Shown here piece after piece: positions 56,661-64,000 of a stretch of 64,000 nucleotides of DNA; positions within the stretch are counted from its first letter, which is position 1; every line of letters starts with the position of its first letter. Below the pieces are notes generated by a model, which made no database searches, was not told the origin of the DNA, and was given only the letters and a program-made list of their open reading frames with translations. The DNA is from Clostridium pasteurianum DSM 525 = ATCC 6013 (GTDB lineage: Bacteria; Bacillota; Clostridia; Clostridiales; Clostridiaceae), in the NCBI RefSeq assembly GCF_000807255.1, contig NZ_CP009268.1, positions 3,812,384 through 3,876,383 of the forward strand. Direction: 5' to 3'. The translations under genes were made by a program, and so were the position numbers.

Positions 56661-59147
56661 CTACCAATTAAGCACACATCCTGTTTTATACTCAAATTCT
56701 TCCTTTATAGGTTTCAGTTCATTTGCATCTTTGTTTTCTGGCTTTAATAAAACACTTAAATTAGAACTATTAAATGATGGATTCCTCTTTAAAATTATAT
56801 CATTTTTTTTACATAGCATTACTGCAAAATTTATTATTTCATTTTGATTTGCACTATGGGATATAGACATATTCCATCCTGTATTTTCTACCAAACTTTT
56901 CAGCTTTTCTTTATATTTATTACCTATTGATGAAGTTATAAAAAATAATTCTATATACTTTCCTTCACCTGATGATTTTACACTTTTTTTATAAGGCTTA
57001 AATTCTTCTTCTTTAAAAGCATCATCTATGAAATTCAAAGCTTGATTTTGCTCCATCCTAAATATTTTATTTTTAACCTCTATAATAGAGTTATTTAATT
57101 CATTATCTATTTCTACACTATTTTGTATCAACAAATCTAACCCTGTCTTTTCTTTAAATTCTTTTAGTATACTCCCATTACAATTATATTGTGAATTCAA
57201 TATTAACTGTATTTTTTTATCTTCCATTCTATAAGATATTTTCTTTATGCTTACATCGTAAAATAATTCTCTTATAAGAACATTTACTGCATTTATATTT
57301 ACTGAAGGATTTATCTCCACTTTCCAATTTATTTTCTCTTTAAAATTTTCTATACTATCATATATAGTTTTATTAACAGTATACGGAAAATCAAAACTTA
57401 AAATTATTTTTTTCTCTTCATACATAATACTAGCTTTCTTAAAATGAAATTCATTAAAGTATTTTTTTACAATTTCATTGATCTCATTGGGCTTAAGTTC
57501 CCTTTCCTTAGTTTCTTCTTCTACTTCATCTATAGTTTTACATTTAAATAAAAATAATCTTCTCATATCATTATCGAAATATACACTGTTCAATACTAAT
57601 TTTTCAATTCTATCAATGTCTATAGACTTTATCTTATTATCTCCATACCATATATAAATAAGTTCTTCTATTGTAAAAAGCCTTTCACCATAATTTTCAA
57701 ATATAAATTCCCATAATTTCTTTATATTGCTTTCATCTAAAATATCATTAATTCCTATAATTCTCTTTATTTGTCTTTTTAATTGTTTTCTTGGATTTTT
57801 TATATTTATATCATAACTCTCTCCACATTCTGGAGCGTATACTCTTCCTCTTACTTCTTTAAAGAGTTCTTTTGTAAAACTTTTTACTATTTCTTCATTG
57901 CCATGTACCATGAATATATTATTGGGTGTCAATAAATTTATTAGTGATTTTATTTCACTTTTATCGCTATGGGCGGAAAGTCCTACTTTTTCTACATTAC
58001 AGTTTACAGGTATTAATTTACCATTAATTTCAATTACCCTATCTTCATCTTTATCCAAAAGATTTAATAGCTTTCTTCCAGGAGATTCTTCATCCTGATA
58101 TCCTGTCATAATTATATATCCATTTTCCATAGATGCTATCTTCTCAGCATAATATTGACTATACCCACCTGTAAGCATTCCAGAACTAGATACTATCACA
58201 CAAGGTTCTTTTTCTTCCAATATTTTATTTCTTAGTTCTTTATTGTCTACAGGAATTATATTATCATCATAAAAGGGCTCCACACCCTTTAATATCTTTT
58301 TCCCCAAGGAATTCTTTAAATATAATGGATTAATTTTATATACTCTATTTATATCCTTTATCATGCCATCTACATAAACTTTTATATTCTTTATTATATT
58401 TTTATTCAGAGCCTTTTTTATAATAAGTAAAATTTCTTGAGCTCTCCCCAGTGCAAAAGCGGGTATTAAGATTTTGCCTTTGTTAACTTCACATTCCCTT
58501 ATGAAATCTAAAAGTCTTTGTTCTTCAACCTCTCTGTTTGAATGAAGTCTATCACCATAAGTAGTCTCAAAAATCGCCACATCTGGCCTTAATTTGGGCA
58601 CTTTTAATCCATCTATAGTCTTTTGAGAAAATATAGAAAAATCTCCTGAATAAAATATAGTACCTTCATTTGAAATAATATAGCTGCAAGCTGCACCTGC
58701 AATATGACCTGCTATATGAAAAGTTAATTTTATGCCTTTCAAAATTTCTATTTCTCTCATATAATTTATAGCAACAATTCTATTCATCATATTTTCTACA
58801 TCCGCTTCTGCATACAATGGAATTTCAAGTTCTCTATTATTCATTATTTTTAAGCTGTCATAAAGAAGAACTTTCATTAAATCCTTTGTCATTATAGTAG
58901 TATATATCTTTGCAAAAGGATATTCTTTACTTATAATTGGCAAAGAACCTATATGATCCATATGAGCATGACTTATAATTATGGCATCTAATCCGCCTTT
59001 ATCTTGAATAGTTTTAAAATCTGGTAATGGATCTTTAGAACTACTCTGTCTTATTCCACAATCTAATAATATATTTTTATTGGATACGCTAATAAGTATA
59101 CAACTTCCTCCAACCTCATTAGCTCCCCCTAAAAATGAAATATTCAT
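56661..59147 (-). CDS. Beta-CASP metallo-beta-lactamase nuclease with large repetitive C-terminal extension
   Basis: 828 residues. The MBL and beta-CASP parts (about 1-450) have HAHMDH (60-65), His in AGHIAG (147), SGDFS (166-170), ETTYGDRLH, AFALGRAQE, SSSGMLTGG and the late His residues in LSAHSD and MVHGNEE. All ligands of a zinc RNA/DNA nuclease related to CPSF73/RNase J are present. Residues 465-545 look like a helical (winged-helix-like) domain. From 564 on, four similar segments recur (about 564-628, 629-695, 711-778 and 780-828), each with a beta strand, KEKxxW/GL and an Asn/Glu-Ile motif, possibly KH-like. Target RNA unknown. Confidence 0.85.
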   Translation of the reverse strand: MNISFLGGANEVGGSCILISVSNKNILLDCGIRQSSSKDPLPDFKTIQDKGGLDAIIISHAHMDHIGSLPIISKEYPFAKIYTTIMTKDLMKVLLYDSLKIMNNRELEIPLYAEADVENMMNRIVAINYMREIEILKGIKLTFHIAGHIAGAACSYIISNEGTIFYSGDFSIFSQKTIDGLKVPKLRPDVAIFETTYGDRLHSNREVEEQRLLDFIRECEVNKGKILIPAFALGRAQEILLIIKKALNKNIIKNIKVYVDGMIKDINRVYKINPLYLKNSLGKKILKGVEPFYDDNIIPVDNKELRNKILEEKEPCVIVSSSGMLTGGYSQYYAEKIASMENGYIIMTGYQDEESPGRKLLNLLDKDEDRVIEINGKLIPVNCNVEKVGLSAHSDKSEIKSLINLLTPNNIFMVHGNEEIVKSFTKELFKEVRGRVYAPECGESYDINIKNPRKQLKRQIKRIIGINDILDESNIKKLWEFIFENYGERLFTIEELIYIWYGDNKIKSIDIDRIEKLVLNSVYFDNDMRRLFLFKCKTIDEVEEETKERELKPNEINEIVKKYFNEFHFKKASIMYEEKKIILSFDFPYTVNKTIYDSIENFKEKINWKVEINPSVNINAVNVLIRELFYDVSIKKISYRMEDKKIQLILNSQYNCNGSILKEFKEKTGLDLLIQNSVEIDNELNNSIIEVKNKIFRMEQNQALNFIDDAFKEEEFKPYKKSVKSSGEGKYIELFFITSSIGNKYKEKLKSLVENTGWNMSISHSANQNEIINFAVMLCKKNDIILKRNPSFNSSNLSVLLKPENKDANELKPIKEEFEYKTGCVLNW

Positions 59148-59197
59148 ATATTTATCACCTACAATTTAATTAATATCTATTCATTATACTAAAATAA

Positions 59198-59240
59198 CAA
59201 TAAGAAATAAGTAATTTATAAAATTACTTATTTCTTATTG
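59198..59240 (-). terminator. Perfect 20-bp inverted repeat after the histidine kinase gene
   Basis: CAATAAGAAATAAGTAATTT and its exact complement surround ATA, between the kinase stop and the nuclease start. AT-rich stem with a T-containing tail on the minus strand; probably a terminator. Confidence 0.65.
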
Positions 59241-59295
59241 TAACCAGATTAGCTATTTACTAAAATATAATAATTTAAAGAATAAATTTTAGTAA

Positions 59296-61254
59296 TTAAC
59301 TACAATATTTTTTTAATATATTTTCAAGTTCAGCTATACTAAATGGTTTAGAAATGTACTCATCCATGCCAGACTCTATAAATTTTTCTCTATCTCCAAT
59401 CATTGCATAAGCTGTCATAGCTATAATTGGAATATGCTTAGATGTATTAATCTCTTTTTTTCTTATAATTTTTGTAGTATCATATCCATTTAAAATTGGC
59501 ATTTGAATATCCATTAATATCAATTTTACAAATTTATTCTCTAGAATATCAATAGCTTTTTGTCCATTTGAAGCAGTTAAATATTTACAACCTAATTGCT
59601 TTAAAAAACTAGATATTATTTTTTTATTTATTTCGTTATCTTCTACTATAAGAACGATACTGTCTTCAGCCACATTACTGTTTTCAGAGGATTTTTTTAT
59701 TACACACTTTTCACTGTCATCATTTACATATTTTTCACCTAAAGAAAATTCTGCAGTAAAATAAAAGATACTTCCTTTTCCAGTTTCACTTTCAAACCAT
59801 ATATCTCCACTCATCATATTTACAAGTTCTTTTGATATGGCAAGACCAAGACCTGTTCCACCATAATTTTTAGTATACGTAGTTTCTGCTTGGGTAAATA
59901 TTTTAAATATTTTATCCTTAAAATCATCTTCTATACCAATACCTGTATCTTCTACAGAAAATTCTAACTTTACTTTGCGTATATCTTCATATATTTTTTT
60001 TACCTTTAAATATACATGTCCACGCTCTGTAAATTTAATAGCATTGTTCATTAAGTTTATTAATATCTGATTTAAACGTAAAACATCACCAAAAAGTTCT
60101 TGCTTTATAAATGGATCTAAATAATACATTATTTCTATTCCTTTTTTATTTGCCGCTACAGATATTTCTTTAGTGATCATATCTACTACATCTCTAATAT
60201 TAAATAAAGTAAAATTTAATTGGAATTTACCAGATTCTATTTTTGATATATCAAGAATATTATTTATAATATCTAGTAAATGATGGGATGACACTTTCAA
60301 TATTTCTAAATATTCCATCTGTTGTTTATTTAATTCTGTAAATTCTAATAATTGTGTAACTCCTAATATGCCATTCATTGGTGTCCTTATTTCATGACTC
60401 ATATTAGCAAGAAATTGACTTTTGGCTTTATTGGCTTTATCTGCCTCTTCTTTGGCCATTTCCAATTCTTTATAATTAGCTCTAAGCTCCTCTTCCGTTG
60501 CAGTAAGTTCTTCATATACTGCTGATAATTCTTCATATTTTGAAGCGAGCTCACGGTTTTTTAGCTTTTCTCCAGTAATATCTCTTGCTATAGTAGATGC
60601 ACCAAATATATTTCCTTCTTCATCATAAACAGGTGATATAGTAACCGAAACATTAATAATAGCACCATCTTTTCTTTTTCTTATAGTTTCATAATGATCT
60701 ATTTTTTCTCCTCTTTTTATTTTATCTAAAATTACATCTATACTATCATCACTTTCCTCAGGAATAACAATGGAAATATGTTTTCCCAATATTTCTTTCC
60801 TTTTATATCCATATATTTTTTCAGCCCCAGTATTCCAACTATATATAATACCATTTATATCTTTTGCTAAAATAGCATCATCTGAAGACTCTACTATAGA
60901 TGCTAAATTTTTATTTTCTTTTTCTTTTAGTTCTCTTTTAGTTCTTTCTCTTATATAGAATATAATATAATCTTGCATTTTAAAATATTTAATTACTGCA
61001 AAGAAACTAGAATTATCCTTTTTGTAATTTATCATATCCGTATAATTATCTTTAAATTGTGACTCCAAAAATTTACTAGAATGCATTAACTGAGAAATAG
61101 TCATATTTAAAAATTCATCAAAACTATATCTATATAAATTTATAGCTGATTTATTAACAAAAGTTATATTTCCTAAATAATCAACAACCAAAATAGCATC
61201 ATTTATATTATTAATAATATTTTTATACAAATTACACTGTTCTTGGGATTTCAT
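59296..61254 (-). CDS. Hybrid sensor histidine kinase (PAS-PAS-HisKA-HATPase-REC)
   Basis: 652 residues, no membrane helix, so cytoplasmic. PAS 1 (about 8-100), PAS 2 (about 115-230) and a Glu-rich coiled coil (about 235-275) lead to HisKA with H287 in FLANMSHEIRTPMNG. The HATPase has N box NLMNNAIKFTE, G1 DTGIGI and G2 GGTGLGLAI. The receiver (about 530-650) has the DN pair in LIVEDNEIN and phospho-Asp in ILMDIQMPILNG. AGGAGGA precedes the ATG. It follows the EAL gene by 27 bp. The PAS ligands cannot be read. Confidence 0.94.
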   Translation of the reverse strand: MKSQEQCNLYKNIINNINDAILVVDYLGNITFVNKSAINLYRYSFDEFLNMTISQLMHSSKFLESQFKDNYTDMINYKKDNSSFFAVIKYFKMQDYIIFYIRERTKRELKEKENKNLASIVESSDDAILAKDINGIIYSWNTGAEKIYGYKRKEILGKHISIVIPEESDDSIDVILDKIKRGEKIDHYETIRKRKDGAIINVSVTISPVYDEEGNIFGASTIARDITGEKLKNRELASKYEELSAVYEELTATEEELRANYKELEMAKEEADKANKAKSQFLANMSHEIRTPMNGILGVTQLLEFTELNKQQMEYLEILKVSSHHLLDIINNILDISKIESGKFQLNFTLFNIRDVVDMITKEISVAANKKGIEIMYYLDPFIKQELFGDVLRLNQILINLMNNAIKFTERGHVYLKVKKIYEDIRKVKLEFSVEDTGIGIEDDFKDKIFKIFTQAETTYTKNYGGTGLGLAISKELVNMMSGDIWFESETGKGSIFYFTAEFSLGEKYVNDDSEKCVIKKSSENSNVAEDSIVLIVEDNEINKKIISSFLKQLGCKYLTASNGQKAIDILENKFVKLILMDIQMPILNGYDTTKIIRKKEINTSKHIPIIAMTAYAMIGDREKFIESGMDEYISKPFSIAELENILKKYCS

Positions 61255-61281
61255 ATTTATATCCTCCTATTGTATATTTGT

Positions 61282-63012
61282 TTAACTGAAATTATTAGTA
61301 ATAAATAGTTTTTCAAATTCTTTTTCTGGCAATGGTTTGCTATAATAATAACCTTGTATATAGTTGCATCCCATGGCTTCTAATAATTCTTTCTGATCAC
61401 TTTTCTCTACTCCTTCAGCAATAACGCTATATTTTAAATCCTTTGCAAGTCTGATTATACAGCTAACTATAGCTCTATATTTACTATCTTTATTAATACT
61501 ATCTATAAAAGATTTATCAATCTTCAATGTACTTATAGGAAGTGCAGTTAAATAATTCAAAGATGAATACCCTTTTCCAAAATCATCTATTGAAATTCTA
61601 ACCCCTGTATCTATAATTCTATTTAATAATTCAGCATCTTCTTTAATTGACTTAATTAAAGTTCCCTCTGTTATTTCCAATTCTAAAACTTTAGGTTTCA
61701 AACCATTTTTAGTTATTACATTATTTATGAGATCTAAAAAGTGGCTTTTATTAATTTGTACAGGAGAAATATTTACAGAAATTGTCTGAAATTCATATCC
61801 TTTATGAATCCATTTTTTACATTGATCACAAGCATTTTTAAGCACCCAGGCACCTATTTTTACTATTAATCCAGTTTCTTCTGCTATAGGTATGAATTCA
61901 TCTGGAGAAACAAAACCTAATTTAGGTGATATCCACCTTAAAAGAACTTCTAGACCTTTTATTTTATTATTTTTTATATCTATTTGTGGCTGATAATATA
62001 ATTGTAATTCATTATTCTCTATAGCTTCTCTAAGTCCATTTTCTATATTACTTCTTCTTATAATCTTTTTAGCTATTTTTTCATCATAAAATGAGTAATT
62101 ATTTTTACCCATAGCCTTTGAATTATGCATAGCTGTATCTGCATTTTTTAATATTTCATTTACTGTCTTTCCATCATCGGGGAAAATAGCAATTCCAATA
62201 CTTACAGTACAATATACTTGAATATCTTTAAGCTCAAAGGGATTTTTAAATATATTAATTATTTCATCACATATATTTTTCAATACTTCTTTTTCTTTTG
62301 TATTATATAAAATTATTGAAAATATATCTCCACAAAATCGTGCTACCATTCCCTTATCCACAATTAAGGATTGAATTAGTTCTGAACATAATATTAATAA
62401 TAGATCTCCATAATCGTGGCCTAAAGTATCATTTATATTTTTGAAATTATCTATTCCAATAAAAATAATAGCACCTTGTTCACTTTCCATAACTTTTTTT
62501 AACTTTGAAGACAAATAAATATTATTTGGTAATCTAGTCAATAAATCATGGTATGCCAAATATTCAATACGTTCTTCCACCAATTTTCTTTGTGTAGTAT
62601 CTGCTATTGACCCAGCCATCCAAATTGGTTTTCCAGAGGGACTCTTCAATGCTTTTCCTCTCATAAAAATCCATTTTTCCTCATTATTTTTTGTATGTAT
62701 TTTAAATTCACTCTGAAAATATATAGATTTACCCTTTAAATATGATTGTAAATCTGATCTGACTTTATCCCTATATTCTAAACAAACTATCTTATTTATG
62801 AATTCATTTATACTATTTATACCCTTCGCATCAAAATCAATAATAAATTTATAATTACCAAACATATTAAGTTTATTATTTTCTATATTCCATTCCCACA
62901 TAATATCATTAACTGCTTCTAACATCAATTTATATTTAACTTCATTTTTTAAATTTAAAGATTCGGTTTTTCCAGTAAATGCTTTCCATAAATTTTCATC
63001 ATGCTTTTCCAC
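61282..63012 (-). CDS. PAS-GGDEF(degenerate)-EAL protein, probable c-di-GMP phosphodiesterase
   Basis: About 576 residues from GTG at 63012, which has AAGGAGGTGG six bases upstream; the frame extends to 63069 without a site. PAS with PAC (about 25-145) precedes a GGDEF domain whose motif reads FCGDIF (226-231), so cyclase activity should be lost while GTP binding may stay. The EAL domain has EVLLRW (355-360), DDFGKGYSS, LKIDKSFI and AEGVE, consistent with active c-di-GMP hydrolysis. It is in one operon with the downstream hybrid kinase. Confidence 0.92.
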   Translation of the reverse strand: MEKHDENLWKAFTGKTESLNLKNEVKYKLMLEAVNDIMWEWNIENNKLNMFGNYKFIIDFDAKGINSINEFINKIVCLEYRDKVRSDLQSYLKGKSIYFQSEFKIHTKNNEEKWIFMRGKALKSPSGKPIWMAGSIADTTQRKLVEERIEYLAYHDLLTRLPNNIYLSSKLKKVMESEQGAIIFIGIDNFKNINDTLGHDYGDLLLILCSELIQSLIVDKGMVARFCGDIFSIILYNTKEKEVLKNICDEIINIFKNPFELKDIQVYCTVSIGIAIFPDDGKTVNEILKNADTAMHNSKAMGKNNYSFYDEKIAKKIIRRSNIENGLREAIENNELQLYYQPQIDIKNNKIKGLEVLLRWISPKLGFVSPDEFIPIAEETGLIVKIGAWVLKNACDQCKKWIHKGYEFQTISVNISPVQINKSHFLDLINNVITKNGLKPKVLELEITEGTLIKSIKEDAELLNRIIDTGVRISIDDFGKGYSSLNYLTALPISTLKIDKSFIDSINKDSKYRAIVSCIIRLAKDLKYSVIAEGVEKSDQKELLEAMGCNYIQGYYYSKPLPEKEFEKLFITNNFS

Positions 63013-63180
63013 ATTTAACCACCTCCTTAATTTCTTTATATTATGTATTTTATTAATTAAATTCAACATAATATAACATATATTTAATTTTACTATATTC
63101 GTGATTTTATGGGAATATATAATTAATTATATATAAAATTCATTTACTTATTTTTATAATAAACTGATAATTTTAAAATA

Positions 63181-63222
63181 AAAAAGCATGAAGAATTTAA
63201 TATAATAAATTCTTCATGTTTT
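63181..63222 (-). terminator. Terminator of the DedA gene
   Basis: AAAAAGCATGAAGAATTT pairs with AAATTCTTCATGTTTT (one wobble), with T residues on both strands, 17 bp past the DedA stop. Confidence 0.85.
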
Positions 63223-63238
63223 AATTAAAATATTAGAT

Positions 63239-63898
63239 CTATTCTTCCATCATATCTAACACTTGAGTTTTACTATTTTTCTTCTCTCTGATAAATGCAA
63301 TAATTGCGGGAATAATTGATATTGCTATAATACTTATGACTACATAAGAAAAATTCTCTTCTACTATTGGCAAATTTCCAAAGAAATATCCACCTATTAA
63401 GAATAGAGATACCCATAAAGATCCCCCCAATATATTATAAACTATAAATTTAGAATAATGCATTTCTCCAATACCTGCTACAAAAGGCACGAATGTCCTT
63501 ATTATAGGTATAAATCTTCCCAATACTATAGTCATAGAACCATGTTTTTTATAAAAGCTTTCTGCTTTTTTAAGATGCTCTTTATTTATGTATTTTAAAT
63601 CTTCCCTTTCAAAAATCTTTATACCTATTTTTTTACCAATATGATAATTGACAGTATCTCCAATTATCGCAGCCGCTAAAAATATGATATAGAGTGTTAT
63701 TATACTAAGGGATCCTCTTGCTGCCAGTGCCCCTGTTGCAAAAATCAAAGAATCTCCTGGTAAAAAAGGAGTAACCACTAATCCCGTTTCACAAAATATA
63801 ATTAAGAAAAGTAAAACGTAAGTCCAAGAACCATAATTTTGAATAATTATATTTAGGTATTTGTCAAAATGGAGTACAGTATTAATTAATTTTTCCAT
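63239..63898 (-). CDS. DedA-family membrane protein
   Basis: 219 residues, about five membrane segments. The family signature is FLPGDSLIFATGALAARG (about 45-62), followed by GDTVNYHIGKKIG, the conserved Glu in HLKKAESFYKKHGSMTIVLGRFIPIIRTFVPFVAG (key part GRFIPIIRTFVPFVAG) and a final helix pair. DedA proteins act in lipid (undecaprenyl phosphate) flipping and membrane homeostasis. AGGAGGA precedes the ATG. Nothing recognisable lies between it and the window end. Confidence 0.93.
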   Translation of the reverse strand: MEKLINTVLHFDKYLNIIIQNYGSWTYVLLFLIIFCETGLVVTPFLPGDSLIFATGALAARGSLSIITLYIIFLAAAIIGDTVNYHIGKKIGIKIFEREDLKYINKEHLKKAESFYKKHGSMTIVLGRFIPIIRTFVPFVAGIGEMHYSKFIVYNILGGSLWVSLFLIGGYFFGNLPIVEENFSYVVISIIAISIIPAIIAFIREKKNSKTQVLDMMEE

Positions 63899-64000
63899 AA
63901 TATTTATTTCCTCCTAATAATGAGAATTTAATCTTTTGCCATCTAATTAATTTTTAAAAATAAAAATCAGAAATCTTAGTTATTTTCTATACAGTAAAAC

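Overview
The window is a strongly AT-rich Firmicutes chromosome segment, most likely from a mesophilic Clostridium of the butyrate/solvent or acetogen type. The evidence is a sporulation block (spoIIID, spoIIQ-like, spoIID, yyaC, spoVD-like), a nine-gene F-type ATP synthase operon, an acetyl-CoA acetyltransferase next to atp followed by a UDP-GlcNAc 2-epimerase (the order I recall for C. acetobutylicum), pyruvate carboxylase, a short hybrid-cluster protein, strong AGGAGG ribosome sites and many TTG/GTG starts.

Layout. 1-2.6 kb: 5' part of recD2, then metK under a SAM-I riboswitch. 2.6-4.4 kb: an IS91-like HUH transposon with a zinc-ribbon passenger ORF, inserted beside a Tyr-Val-Thr-Tyr tRNA operon. 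5-14 kb: yyaC and the conserved ywmB-murA-spoIID-spoIIQ-spoIIID-mbl series, broken by an apparently intact IS1182-family element between spoIID and spoIIQ. 14-20.8 kb: atpIBEFHAGDC with a proton-type c subunit. 21-26 kb: thlA, wecB, tagO-like and dCMP deaminase. 26-34 kb: znuCB-type zinc transporter, a THUMP RNA methyltransferase, CorA, a glycerol-1-phosphate dehydrogenase/HAD phosphatase pair and a SpoVD-like transpeptidase. 34-40 kb: transketolase, an orphan structured RNA resembling HEARO (IscB omega RNA), and a FecCD-type metal-chelate importer. 40-47 kb: pyruvate carboxylase, a divergent unassigned ~410-nt non-coding RNA, a GIY-YIG protein, a Crp/Fnr regulator and hcp with a palindromic operator. 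47-64 kb: PAP2 and HAD phosphatases, mannose-1-P guanylyltransferase, AAG glycosylase, unknown proteins, an HMA-TauE-cupredoxin copper-type protein, metA (acetyl type), a beta-CASP nuclease with an unusual C-terminal extension, a hybrid histidine kinase with an EAL protein, and DedA.

How it fits together. Most of the window is core chromosome: sporulation engulfment (IID/IIQ), cell wall synthesis (murA, tagO, wecB, mbl, spoVD), energy metabolism (ATP synthase, thiolase, pyruvate carboxylase, transketolase) and sulfur/methyl metabolism (metK, metA). Accessory material consists of two transposons, an orphan omega-RNA-like locus and two gene remnants (EamA transporter, metallo-beta-lactamase-fold protein). 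The two best leads for undescribed biology are the orphan HEARO-like RNA abutting the tkt leader and the large RNA divergent from pyc, which shows a strong promoter, a 16-bp closing helix, an exposed CCUCC loop and a strong terminator. All calls were made by reading the sequence; no database search or folding program was run.
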